Part shown: positions 8,654-16,812 of the stretch, piece by piece
Numbering within the stretch: the first letter of the stretch is position 1
How the letters are laid out: every line of letters starts with the position of its first letter
NCBI GenBank assembly: GCA_947492955.1
Contig: CANLOV010000001.1
Coordinates: 496,001-560,000 of the forward strand
DNA from: an uncultured Cellulophaga sp.
GTDB lineage: Bacteria; Bacteroidota; Bacteroidia; Flavobacteriales; Flavobacteriaceae
DNA length: 64,000 nt
Direction of reading: 5' to 3'
Position numbers and translations under genes: made by a program
The notes under the pieces: model-generated
Seen by the model: the letters and a program-made list of their open reading frames with translations, nothing else
The model's database searches: none
Told to the model about the DNA's origin: nothing

Positions 8654-9379
8654 ATGGAGGAAATAATAAAGAAGAGAATAGTTATAGAAACTATAGGGAA
8701 TCAATTAGAGGTTAGTTTACTTCCCTTTGGTTTTAAATTTGTAAAATCAAAACACCATCTTATTAGAAAATACAAAGGTGGATTTGATAAAATATTATTA
8801 TCTACTATTACGGGATACCCACATAGCCATCAAGAAATAGATATTCAATTTAGCATGCGTATAGATGAAGTAGAAAATATACTAGAGAAATTCTATGATG
8901 GTCGTTTTAGAAATATGACATATGCTAAAGCTTCTAATACATTTAGTACAAACTACATGTTTTTAAAAGATAAAAACGATAAAACATTCCATACAGATAA
9001 CCATTTAAAATGTGAGCTTTGTCAAATATCTGAAATAAGTAAAAAAAATGAATTTGTATTACATACTACAAAAGATATAAAAAAGGCTGCTTCGTTTCTT
9101 GAAAATTTTATTGAATTAAGAGTGTTTCGTTTTTTTGAACAACATAAAAATATTAAATTTTTGAATAAAAAATTCAAAAATATGATAATGGAAGATTATC
9201 ATAAAGCAAGTTTAATTTATATGATGTATTCTTTAATACTCATGAAATTATGTAGAGATAATGATTATGATACTTTAAAACTTAAATATATAGGGGGGCT
9301 ACGTCCTAATTTTGGTTTTGAAGAAGAAAGCTATAATGCCCTCCAAGAACTAATTCAATATTTGGAAAATAATTTTTAA
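8654..9379 (+). CDS. Probable orphan immunity protein (module 3)
   Basis: The product has 241 residues from the ATG at 8654 (MEEIIKKRIVIE). The frame opens further upstream to an ATG at 8573, but that start would overlap the toxin stub in another frame and give an odd basic hydrophobic leader, so I prefer 8654. There is no signal peptide. The N-terminal part (LLPFGFKFVKSKHHLIRKYKGG...IDIQFSM) vaguely resembles DUF4304-type proteins, but I do not assign it. The gene follows a toxin stub and precedes another stub, so its job is inferred from the array pattern. Confidence 0.55.
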   Translation: MEEIIKKRIVIETIGNQLEVSLLPFGFKFVKSKHHLIRKYKGGFDKILLSTITGYPHSHQEIDIQFSMRIDEVENILEKFYDGRFRNMTYAKASNTFSTNYMFLKDKNDKTFHTDNHLKCELCQISEISKKNEFVLHTTKDIKKAASFLENFIELRVFRFFEQHKNIKFLNKKFKNMIMEDYHKASLIYMMYSLILMKLCRDNDYDTLKLKYIGGLRPNFGFEEESYNALQELIQYLENNF

Positions 9380-9454
9380 AATATTAGAAATTTGGTTTAG
9401 CTTTTTTAATTATAAATGAGTAATCTAAAAAACAGTACTTTCAATACTTTTTAA

Positions 9455-9616
9455 AGTGTAGCATCATTCAGTCAAACAAATATTGATATATTTAAACCTG
9501 GTATGAAAGAATGTAATCTAATTTGGGTAAAAGAAAAATACAAAAATGGTGTTTTAGAAGTCATTTTTGATAGTTCTTTTCAAAATCATGAGGAAGCAAT
9601 AGAATTTACACCTTAA
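9455..9616 (+). pseudogene. Stub of a PoNe-like toxin C-terminus (module 4)
   Basis: An open stretch bounded by an in-frame TAA upstream encodes ~53 residues (IDIFKPGMKECNLIWVKEKY...SSFQNHEEAIEFTP) and stops just before the PoNi-like gene. It has no start codon or secretion domain. Because PoNi proteins protect against PoNe DNase tips, this is most simply the surviving end of a PoNe-type toxin. The toxin identity is inferred from the neighbour. Confidence 0.55.
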
Positions 9617-9627
9617 TCATGATGTGT

Positions 9628-10437
9628 ATGAGAGATTCAATTAAAACTATTGACTATTTTAAGACTTTTTTAAAAAAGCAGCAATTGTCGTATGATAAGA
9701 GGGTCAAAAAAATATTTAACAATGAAATTGGAAATAATCGTATTGACATAGTTAAAAGCGATATGTCTAGTAATAAACTTAGGGAATGTATTTCAAAATT
9801 TTCAGCGGGTTATAGCTTAAGTGAAATAAAATCAGATTTTTATGTGGCTATAGATTTAGCAAAACAGGGTTGGCAAGGTACAGGTTCTTGGAAATTAATC
9901 AATGATGAAGGAGAATTTAACCAATATACATTTACTGGGTTTTATTATATGCTCGACATGCTATCATTGGGTTATTTGCTAGACATACCAAATGATAAAT
10001 TTCAACTATTGGTTGACATTATAGATCGAGATGATGTAAAAGATAAAGTGTTTGAATTTATTATCTCTGCTAAATTACCTATTAGAAATGCTATAGAATC
10101 CGAGAGCTATCAAAAGTACTTTAGTGTTCCTGATACATTTAGTAAGCTCCGTGAGCTTATTGACGAAAAAGATAAATCTGCTTTAGAAAAATTAATTAAA
10201 GATTATCTTTCTAAGCATTGGTATAAACAACACAAAGAAACAGGTTTAAAGGATAATCATAAAAGCAAGCATGATATTTACTATGGTTACTGGAGCTTTG
10301 AGGCTGCAGCTATAGTTAAAATACTAGGCTTAGACGATAGTAGCTTTATAGATAACCAGTATTATCCTAAAGATTTGGTACATATGCCAAAAAATAAACC
10401 TAAGAACAAAGGGTTTTCAGGGAAATTAGGATTATAG
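9628..10437 (+). CDS. PoNi-like immunity protein (DUF1910/DUF1911)
   Basis: The product has 269 residues from the ATG at 9628 (MRDSIKTIDYFKTF), which matches the usual family start; ATGs at 9619 and 9622 are in frame and possible. The N-terminal part resembles DUF1910 and the middle (FYVAIDLAKQGW...FTGFYYMLDMLSLGYLLDI) and C-terminal part (WSFEAAAIVKILGLDD...YYPKDLVH) resemble DUF1911. That architecture belongs to PoNi proteins, which neutralise PoNe DNase toxins. It follows the stub of a toxin tip, starting 11 bases after its stop, and ends before the third CCGAAG/CTTCGG terminator. Recognition is from remembered family motifs. Confidence 0.75.
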   Translation: MRDSIKTIDYFKTFLKKQQLSYDKRVKKIFNNEIGNNRIDIVKSDMSSNKLRECISKFSAGYSLSEIKSDFYVAIDLAKQGWQGTGSWKLINDEGEFNQYTFTGFYYMLDMLSLGYLLDIPNDKFQLLVDIIDRDDVKDKVFEFIISAKLPIRNAIESESYQKYFSVPDTFSKLRELIDEKDKSALEKLIKDYLSKHWYKQHKETGLKDNHKSKHDIYYGYWSFEAAAIVKILGLDDSSFIDNQYYPKDLVHMPKNKPKNKGFSGKLGL

Positions 10438-10445
10438 ATTATAAT

Positions 10446-10478
10446 AAACCGAAGCTTTTGAGCTTCGGTTTATTTTTT
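10446..10478. terminator. CCGAAG/CTTCGG hairpin terminator after the PoNi-like gene
   Basis: An 11-bp perfect stem (AAACCGAAGCT with AGCTTCGGTTT) encloses loop TTTG and is followed by ATTTTTT. It is the third copy of the array terminator and leads directly into copy 2 of the duplicated block. Confidence 0.8.
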
Positions 10479-10681
10479 AGCTTATTATAAAATTGTAGAT
10501 GAGTAATAAAAATGTGTAAGAAACGATTTGTAGTAATGTGTGCTATTTTGTTTAGTATATTAAATAGTTATGAGCAACAAGATGTTAGTTTTACCAATAG
10601 CTAAGAGAATTTTATAATAAAGCAAAGAAGTATTTATTCAACAAAATATGCGGATAGAATAAATAGGGAGCTTAAAGAAGG
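10460..10681 (+). repeat. Duplicated block, copy 2
   Basis: It is the partner of 7498-7720, with scattered single-base differences only. It carries the terminator arm, spacer and first ~57 codons of the GLPGLI-like gene, now interrupted by a stop codon. It ends abruptly at CTTAAAGAAGG where the next toxin stub begins. Confidence 0.85.
10512..10681 (+). pseudogene. Broken 5' copy of the GLPGLI-like secreted protein gene
   Basis: It starts MCKKRFVVMCAILFSILNSY, clearly matching MYKKRFVVMCAILCSILNSY of the gene at 7551. A TTA-to-TAA change gives an in-frame stop after ~24 codons, and the rest is cut off at 10681 by the following toxin stub. It is a truncated relic of the duplicated block. Confidence 0.85.
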
Positions 10682-10684
10682 TAA

Positions 10685-10807
10685 AGAGAGACGGCAGTTA
10701 ATTTACCTCTAGAATGGCATTTTGAACATAAAATAGTTAGAGATGCATTTGAAAAATTATTAAAGAACGAAAATTTAAATATTATCTTAATACATACACC
10801 TAGATAA
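10685..10807 (+). pseudogene. Stub of a Tox-REase-5-like toxin C-terminus (module 5)
   Basis: An open stretch of ~40 codons after an in-frame TAA reads ETAVNLPLEWHFEHKIVRDA...IILIHTP and stops at TAA directly touching the ATG of the next gene. The EWHF...HTP ending resembles the end of Tox-REase-5 toxins, and the following gene looks like Imm52, which I recall as a partner of that toxin family. There is no start codon or export domain. Confidence 0.6.
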
Positions 10808-11299
10808 ATGAATATAGAAGCTATAACAAAAATCACAGTAATTTGGATAAATCGTAAACAGACTTTGAAAGAGTCTACCGAAGATTTAATTATTTTTTTG
10901 GAACGATTAAAAAGGTTTGATTCTCGTTTAGGTGTTTGGTATGAAAGGGCTTATAGTAGAAAAGAAGGGGTCAAAAATAAATTCTGTTTTAAATATGAGT
11001 ATGTGAAAAAACAATTATGTAAAAAATGTAAAGAAAATGAATATCCGCCTGAGTTTACTTTTTTAACAGGTTTTTGGAATGGAGGAGCAACTGACCTTTT
11101 GTCCTATGGGATAAGTTTTTCTCTAGGGGGAGATGGAAAAATAGGTGCTAATAATTGTGTTTTAACATTTCCATATGAAGGAGAAATTTACGAACATTAT
11201 CGTATCAAAGAAAACTGGGAAAATCTTTTAGAATTGTTTATAGACTATTGGAATCCTGATAAATACAGGGATTTTGAAGATAACTTAATGAAGTTGTAA
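10808..11299 (+). CDS. Imm52-like orphan immunity protein (module 5)
   Basis: The product has 163 residues. Its start codon abuts the stop of the toxin stub, so the two were once translationally coupled. The pattern I-x-W-x-x-R...ES...L..L...D..L..WY near the N-terminus, then FLTGFWNGG...YGISFSLGG, resembles the Imm52 family. No signal peptide is visible. A weak TAGGGAT/ATCCCTA inverted repeat lies ~30 bases after the gene. It is the last gene of the accessory array before the conserved DUF2797 gene. Confidence 0.6.
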   Translation: MNIEAITKITVIWINRKQTLKESTEDLIIFLERLKRFDSRLGVWYERAYSRKEGVKNKFCFKYEYVKKQLCKKCKENEYPPEFTFLTGFWNGGATDLLSYGISFSLGGDGKIGANNCVLTFPYEGEIYEHYRIKENWENLLELFIDYWNPDKYRDFEDNLMKL

Positions 11300-11512
11300 A
11301 TTTTACTATATAGGGATACTTAAAAATTGCATCCCTAATTTCTCATAATTATTAAAAAGTTAAGAATGACTTAATAGATAATGAACCTTTAGAATTTTAG
11401 TAAATACATTTTTTATAAAATTTAAAAATATAGTATCACATCAAGATTTATGTTTATTTCAAAATAGATTTGTAATTATAGGTTAAATGAAACTAATCTA
11501 ACAAGATAATTA

Positions 11513-12310
11513 CTATTGATTAACCTCTAATCTTATATACAAGCCCTCATTAGAGCGTATATTAAACACCGTATTATCTTTAAAGATGAGGTATTGTCCT
11601 TTTATACCTTTTAAAATACCAGTATAGGTTTGTGTTTTTTCTAAATTTAAACTTTTTACTTTTTCTGGGTATTGTAGCACAGGAAAATTTAGTTGTGTTT
11701 CTGCATTGTCTTCAATAAAATAAGAAGCAGCCTCTTCCGGAATATGTGTTTTAAGTTTATTGCGCCACTCAATTAAATTTTCATCAGTAGCCTCATTGGT
11801 AAGCATTTTACGCCAGTTGGTTTTATCTGCTACAAAATCTTTTAGCGCTACTTCTGTAATACCTGCTAAATAACGGTTAGGAACTTCTACAATTTCTATA
11901 GCTTTATGAGCGCCTTGATCTATCCAACGCGTAGGTACTTGTGTTTTACGAGTTACCCCAACTTTTACATTGCTAGAGTTTGCTAAATAAACAATATGCG
12001 GTTGTAATTGCACCTTTTTTTCGTAAGCTAAATCTCGGTCCTCTTTATCTAAATGGGCAGTACTTAGCTCGGGGCGCATAATCCAATCTCCTGCAGATGG
12101 AATTTCAAAAAAACAATTTTTACAGAAGCCTTGTCGGTATATAGGTCTATCGTTACTACAATTTAAACATTGGTGCTTTATAAAAGTAAGTGTTAAGGAT
12201 TTGTTTAAAACCTGATTTACATTTAAAAAATCGGAAGAAAATACAAGGTAATATTGAATAGGTTGCCCAATTTCGGTTTGCATTTTTTGTAAAACACCTT
12301 CGTATTGCAT
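11513..12310 (-). CDS. DUF2797 protein with zinc-knuckle cysteines
   Basis: The product has 265 residues of unknown function. Around residues 49-68 two CxxC pairs (CLNCSND...GFCKNCF) look like a small zinc site. The central VYLANSSNVKVGVTRKTQVPTRWIDQGA block resembles a GIY-YIG-type core, as noted for the family. It marks the right border of the accessory array: a divergent copy of its last ~48 codons is stranded at 8399-8542. It is divergent from the GH3 gene, with a 109-base shared upstream region. Confidence 0.85.
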   Translation of the reverse strand: MQYEGVLQKMQTEIGQPIQYYLVFSSDFLNVNQVLNKSLTLTFIKHQCLNCSNDRPIYRQGFCKNCFFEIPSAGDWIMRPELSTAHLDKEDRDLAYEKKVQLQPHIVYLANSSNVKVGVTRKTQVPTRWIDQGAHKAIEIVEVPNRYLAGITEVALKDFVADKTNWRKMLTNEATDENLIEWRNKLKTHIPEEAASYFIEDNAETQLNFPVLQYPEKVKSLNLEKTQTYTGILKGIKGQYLIFKDNTVFNIRSNEGLYIRLEVNQ

Positions 12311-12419
12311 GTAATTTTTTTGTTTGAATTCAATTAAAAATGATAACTTTAGGTCAATATAATAATCGACAAAATGAAATTTTATAAGCTTTAAAATTTC
12401 AGGATAAAGATACCCAAAA

Positions 12420-13934
12420 ATGCCAATACCTTTATTTAATTCTATAGCTTCTTGGTTGTTAAAAAAGAGTTATCACCAGATAGAGCTTTTTTTAAAATAT
12501 CCGGAAGAGGTGCAAGAAGAGTTATTGCAGCAACTATTATCTTTTGCTAAAGGAACAGAAATAGGAAAAAAATACGATTTTAATACTATTAATAGTTACG
12601 AAACATTTGCCAGTAGACTTCCTGTTATATCTTACGAAGAGGCAGCACCTTTAATAGAAAGAACGCGTAGAGGAGAGCAAAATGTATTTTGGCCTACGGC
12701 TATTAAATGGTTTGCAAAAAGTAGCGGTACTACTAATGCAAAAAGTAAATTTATTCCGGTAAGTGCAGAGTCTTTAGAAGATTGTCATTATAAATCTAAT
12801 AAAGATTTGTTGTGTTTGTATTTAAATAATAATGAAAATTCTCAATTATTTACAGGCAAAAGTTTAAGATTGGGAGGTAGTAAGCAGTTGTATGAAGATA
12901 ATGGGACCTTTTTTGGAGACCTTTCTGCTATTTTAATAGGTAATATGCCTTTGTGGGCAGAGTTTAGTAGTACGCCTAGTAATAAGGTTTCTTTAATGAG
13001 CGAATGGGAAAGTAAGCTCAAAGCCATAATAGAAGAAACTAAAGGTGAAAATGTAACAAGTTTAGCTGGTGTTCCCTCTTGGATGCTGGTGTTGTTAAAT
13101 AATGTATTAGAAGAAACAGGAGAGCCTCATCTTTTTAATGTTTGGAAAAACTTAGAAGTGTATTTTCATGGCGGGGTAAGTTTTGAGCCTTATAGAGAAC
13201 AGTACAAAAAGTTATTGCCACGTAGAGATTTTAATTACTACGAAATCTATAATGCATCTGAAGGGTCGTTTGCAATCCAGGATAGAAACAAAGCAGACGA
13301 TTTGTTACTAATGTTAGATTATGGTATTTTTTACGAGTTTATACCTATGGATACTTATGGTACATTAGAACAAAAAGTTATTCCTTTATGGCAGGTTAAA
13401 AAAAATAAGAACTATGCAATTGTAATTACTACAAATGCAGGTTTATGGCGTTATAAAATAGGAGATACAGTGCGCTTTACTTCTTTGAGCCCTTATAGAA
13501 TAAAAGTAACAGGTAGAACAAAGCACCATATTAATGTTTTTGGAGAAGAGCTTATTATAGAAAATGCAGAGCAGGCATTAAAAAACATCTGTAAAAAAAC
13601 AGGAGCTGAAATTAAAGATTATACTGCGGGACCTATTTTTATGGTAGATAAGGAAAAAGGAGCACATGAATGGATTATAGAATTTAGAAAACCGCCTAAA
13701 GAGATTCATTACTTTGTAGAGTTGTTAGATAATGCACTAAAAGCTTTAAATTCTGATTACGAAGCTAAAAGATATAATAATACAACGCTAAATATGCCTA
13801 CAGTGCATATAGCCAGAGAGAATTTGTTTTATGATTGGTTAAAGCTAAATGGTAAACTTGGAGGGCAGCATAAAATACCAAGATTGTCTAATAAAAGAGA
13901 TTATATCGAAGAATTACTTACACTGAACAAATAA
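12420..13934 (+). CDS. GH3-family acyl-adenylating enzyme (auxin-responsive GH3 homolog)
   Basis: The product has 504 residues, full length for bacterial GH3 proteins. The SSGTTNAKSKFIPVS motif near residue 102 is the ATP/AMP-binding loop of the adenylate-forming superfamily, and YNASEGSFAIQD and GLWRYKIGDTVRF are further signature blocks. Plant GH3 enzymes couple amino acids to hormones; substrates of the bacterial members are unknown, so only adenylation followed by conjugation can be suggested. It stands alone, divergent from DUF2797, and is followed by a ~170-base spacer. Confidence 0.88.
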   Translation: MPIPLFNSIASWLLKKSYHQIELFLKYPEEVQEELLQQLLSFAKGTEIGKKYDFNTINSYETFASRLPVISYEEAAPLIERTRRGEQNVFWPTAIKWFAKSSGTTNAKSKFIPVSAESLEDCHYKSNKDLLCLYLNNNENSQLFTGKSLRLGGSKQLYEDNGTFFGDLSAILIGNMPLWAEFSSTPSNKVSLMSEWESKLKAIIEETKGENVTSLAGVPSWMLVLLNNVLEETGEPHLFNVWKNLEVYFHGGVSFEPYREQYKKLLPRRDFNYYEIYNASEGSFAIQDRNKADDLLLMLDYGIFYEFIPMDTYGTLEQKVIPLWQVKKNKNYAIVITTNAGLWRYKIGDTVRFTSLSPYRIKVTGRTKHHINVFGEELIIENAEQALKNICKKTGAEIKDYTAGPIFMVDKEKGAHEWIIEFRKPPKEIHYFVELLDNALKALNSDYEAKRYNNTTLNMPTVHIARENLFYDWLKLNGKLGGQHKIPRLSNKRDYIEELLTLNK

Positions 13935-14107
13935 AAATTGCTTTTCGTCGTTTTATAGCAAACTTTAAGTTTATTAACCTTAATTTGATAAAGAGAGGTT
14001 TATAAAAATAATAATTGTTTAATGCTGTTTTATTTGGCACAACAATTGATTTGAACACTATATCAATTTAGAAAAAACTATTATTAATCAACTTAAAAAC
14101 TATTATT

Positions 14108-14662
14108 ATGGCAGAAAGGCTAGTTGTTTTATCAGATATGTGGGGAGCTAAGAAGGGATTGTGGATTACTTCTTATTTAGGATATTTACAGCAACATTTT
14201 GATATTGTTTTTTATGATTGTCAGCAGTTAGCAGATATTAATTTAATTGTAGATACAGAAAAAAATATTCATAACGAATTTGTAAAGGAAGGCGGAATAG
14301 ACGTAGCTGTTGCGCATTTGTTAAAAAAAGAAGAAGGGCAAGCACCTAGCAGGTATTTGGCTTTTAGTATGGGCGGAACCATTGCTTGGAAAGCTGCATT
14401 AAAAGGTTTGCCAATGAAATCGTTGTACGCTGTTTCTCCTACAAGGATTCGTTTAGAGACAGAAAAAATAGCTTGCCAGCATACTTTGGTTTATGGGGCT
14501 AATGATCAGTATAAACCAGGAGAAGAGTGGGCTGGTAAATTAAAAACAAAAATGGAAGTAATTCCAGGTTTTGGACACGAGCTTTATTCAGATGAAAAGA
14601 TGATAAAGAAAGTGTGTAAAGAATTATTGGAGAATGTAATAAAAAAGCAGTTTCAAGATTAA
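14108..14662 (+). CDS. Small alpha/beta-hydrolase-like protein
   Basis: The product has 184 residues without a signal peptide. An AFSMGG nucleophile elbow lies near residue 96, an acid candidate is in YGANDQY and a histidine candidate in GFGHEL, so a Ser-Asp-His triad is plausible. The protein is short for the fold and its substrate is unknown. Its end overlaps the end of clpX by 4 bases, with the two genes pointing at each other, and one hairpin covers both stop codons. A 14-base direct repeat (AAAAACTATTATTA) lies just before the start codon. Confidence 0.75.
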   Translation: MAERLVVLSDMWGAKKGLWITSYLGYLQQHFDIVFYDCQQLADINLIVDTEKNIHNEFVKEGGIDVAVAHLLKKEEGQAPSRYLAFSMGGTIAWKAALKGLPMKSLYAVSPTRIRLETEKIACQHTLVYGANDQYKPGEEWAGKLKTKMEVIPGFGHELYSDEKMIKKVCKELLENVIKKQFQD

Positions 14663-14674
14663 GAAACTGCTTTT
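14641..14674. terminator. Bidirectional terminator over two convergent stop codons
   Basis: AAAAAA, then stem GCAGTTTC, loop AAGATTAA, stem GAAACTGC, then TTTT. The loop contains the stop codon of the hydrolase and the arms encode the last residues of both it and clpX. T-runs on both strands suit termination in both directions. Confidence 0.85.
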
Positions 14675-15894
14675 AATTTTTTTATAGTTTCATAAGAGAG
14701 CTTTTTCTCTGCATATGATTTTGTAACCTTAAATTGTTTTTCGTCGCTACTAGGCATTTCGAACATAGCATCTGTAAATATAGCTTCGCATAAAGAACGA
14801 AGGCCTCTGGCTCCTAATTTATATTCGATAGCTTTTTGTACAATATAATCTAAGGCTTGTTCAGTAATGTGGAACTTAATGTCATCCATTTCAAACAACT
14901 TTTCGTATTGTTTAATAATGGCATTCTTAGGTTCTGTAAGAATAGCTCTTAGGGTTTTCTGGTCTAAGGGGTTCATGTGTGTTAACACAGGAAGTCTACC
15001 AATAATTTCAGGGATTAAACCAAATTCTTTTAAGTCTTTTGGAATAATGTATTGTAATATATTGTCTTCGTCTATATTTTCATCTGCTTTAGAGGCGCTG
15101 TAACCAACGGCCTGCATATTTAAGCGTTTGGTAATAGCTCTTTCTATACCATCGAAAGCACCACCAGCAATAAATAATATATTTTCTGTATTTACTTCAA
15201 TAAATTTTTGATCTGGGTGTTTTCTACCCCCTTTTGGCGGAACATTTACAACAGTTCCTTCTAATAATTTAAGAAGTCCTTGTTGTACGCCTTCACCAGA
15301 TACATCTCTGGTAATAGATGGGTTATCGCTTTTACGTGCTATTTTATCAATTTCATCAATAAAAACAATACCACGTTCTGCTTTTTCTAAATTGTAATCT
15401 GCAGCTTGTAATAAACGTGTAAGGATGCTTTCTACATCTTCACCTACATAACCAGCTTCTGTTAATACAGTAGCATCAACAATAGCTAAGGGAACATTTA
15501 ACATTTTTGCAATGGTCTTAGCCATTAATGTTTTTCCTGTTCCGGTTTGCCCAACCATTACAATATTACTCTTTTGTATTTCAATATCGTCGTTGGTGTT
15601 CTTTGGTTGTAATAGTCTTTTGTAGTGATTGTAAACGGCTACAGACATTACTTTTTTAGTGCGTTCTTGCCCTATTATAAAAGTGTCTAAAAAGCTTTTA
15701 ATCTCTTTAGGCTTTTTTAAAATTAATTCAGAAGATAAATCATCTGCTCTGGATTGGCTAGATTCTTCTGCAACAATACCATGAGCTTGCTCTATACATC
15801 TATCACATATGTGTGCATCTAAACCAGCTATCAATAAATTAGTTTCTGGTTTTTTTCTTCCACAAAAAGAGCATTCTAAGTTTTCTTTTGACAT
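14659..15894 (-). CDS. clpX: ATP-dependent Clp protease ATP-binding subunit ClpX
   Basis: The product has 411 residues, typical for ClpX. The N-terminal zinc-binding domain has all four cysteines (C8, C11, C30, C33). The AAA+ module has Walker A GQTGTGKT (115-122), Walker B FIDEID and a GYVGEDVES pore-loop block. It unfolds tagged substrates and feeds them to ClpP in the cytoplasm. It lies 87 bases downstream of clpP on the same strand, in the usual tig-clpP-clpX order. Its 3' end overlaps the convergent hydrolase gene by 4 bases. Confidence 0.98.
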   Translation of the reverse strand: MSKENLECSFCGRKKPETNLLIAGLDAHICDRCIEQAHGIVAEESSQSRADDLSSELILKKPKEIKSFLDTFIIGQERTKKVMSVAVYNHYKRLLQPKNTNDDIEIQKSNIVMVGQTGTGKTLMAKTIAKMLNVPLAIVDATVLTEAGYVGEDVESILTRLLQAADYNLEKAERGIVFIDEIDKIARKSDNPSITRDVSGEGVQQGLLKLLEGTVVNVPPKGGRKHPDQKFIEVNTENILFIAGGAFDGIERAITKRLNMQAVGYSASKADENIDEDNILQYIIPKDLKEFGLIPEIIGRLPVLTHMNPLDQKTLRAILTEPKNAIIKQYEKLFEMDDIKFHITEQALDYIVQKAIEYKLGARGLRSLCEAIFTDAMFEMPSSDEKQFKVTKSYAEKKLSYETIKKLKAVS

Positions 15895-15981
15895 AAATAC
15901 GATTCTCTAATGTTTAGAAATATAATAACGAAAAACAATTGCTTTTGTTTTTATGTTTCTTAACTTTTGTCTTATTTGTTG

Positions 15982-16656
15982 TTATTCCCTTACTAGAATT
16001 TCATCAATCATACCATATTCTTTGGCTTCATTGGCTTTCATCCAGTAATCTCTATCACTATCATTACTTACTTTGTCGAAATCTTGTCCAGAATGCTTAG
16101 CAATTATTTGATATAATTCGTCTTTTAGTTTTAAAATCTCTCTTGCAGTAATTTCAATATCACTTGCTTGTCCTTGTGCACCTCCTAATGGTTGGTGGAT
16201 CATAACTCTAGAGTGTGTTAACCCACTACGTTTTCCTTCTGCACCAGCACATAGCAATACGGCGCCCATAGAGGCTGCCATACCAGTACATATAGTTGCT
16301 ACATCTGGTTTTATAAACTGCATAGTATCGTAAATTCCAAGACCTGCATAAACACTACCTCCAGGAGAGTTAATATATATTTGAATGTCTTTACTAGCGT
16401 CTGCGCTTTCTAAAAATAACAATTGAGCTTGTACAATATTGGCAACATGATCATTGATTCCTGTTCCCAAGAAAATAATACGATCCATCATTAATCTAGA
16501 GAAAACATCCATTGCTATAGCATTTAGCTGTCTTTCTTCAATAATATTGGGAGTCATATTTGTTGGGTACATACTACTCATTATTTTATCGTAGTACATA
16601 CTGTTAATTCCTTGGTCTTTTATAGCGTAGTTTTTAAACTCTTTTCCGTAATCCAT
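15982..16656 (-). CDS. clpP: ATP-dependent Clp protease proteolytic subunit ClpP
   Basis: The product has 224 residues with the catalytic triad visible as S129 (GMAASMGA), H154 (MIHQP) and D203 (DRDYW), and the spacing matches E. coli ClpP. The INSPGG oxyanion block is present. It forms the barrel protease that works with ClpX, encoded just downstream. A T-tailed hairpin ends only ~24 bases before its start codon, leaving no room for a promoter between them; transcription must read through it or start just before it. Confidence 0.98.
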   Translation of the reverse strand: MDYGKEFKNYAIKDQGINSMYYDKIMSSMYPTNMTPNIIEERQLNAIAMDVFSRLMMDRIIFLGTGINDHVANIVQAQLLFLESADASKDIQIYINSPGGSVYAGLGIYDTMQFIKPDVATICTGMAASMGAVLLCAGAEGKRSGLTHSRVMIHQPLGGAQGQASDIEITAREILKLKDELYQIIAKHSGQDFDKVSNDSDRDYWMKANEAKEYGMIDEILVRE

Positions 16657-16680
16657 AGATTTTGTTTCGTTTTTTAAGAC

Positions 16681-16712
16681 AAAAAAAGTGTCGAAAGTTA
16701 CCTTCCGACACT
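16681..16712 (-). terminator. T-tailed hairpin between tig and clpP (terminator or clpP leader attenuator)
   Basis: On the minus strand, stem AGTGTCGGAAG pairs with CTTTCGACACT (one mismatch) and is followed directly by TTTTTTT. It looks like a factor-independent terminator for tig, but it sits ~24 bases before the clpP start codon. A TATATTTA element just upstream could start a transcript running straight into the hairpin. Confidence 0.7.
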
Positions 16713-16766
16713 GTAAATATAATTATTTTTAATGAAAGTTATGTTTCATAAACTATTATATTAATA

Positions 16767-16803
16767 TGGAATTCCTGTATATTAATTTACAGAATTCCAT
16801 GTT
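16767..16803 (-). other. Stem-loop immediately after tig
   Basis: TGGAATTC-C-TGTA pairs with TACAGAATTCCA with a single-base bulge around a short AT-rich loop, beginning ~10 bases after the tig stop codon. It has no T-run on the minus strand, so it may be an mRNA 3'-end stabiliser or processing site, with the downstream hairpin acting as the terminator. Confidence 0.55.
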
Positions 16804-16812
16804 AAAAATAGT

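Noticed and set aside
1-11500. Integrase-driven island or insertion sequence
   Set aside because: No integrase, transposase, tRNA or terminal inverted repeats are visible; homologous recombination explains the relics better.
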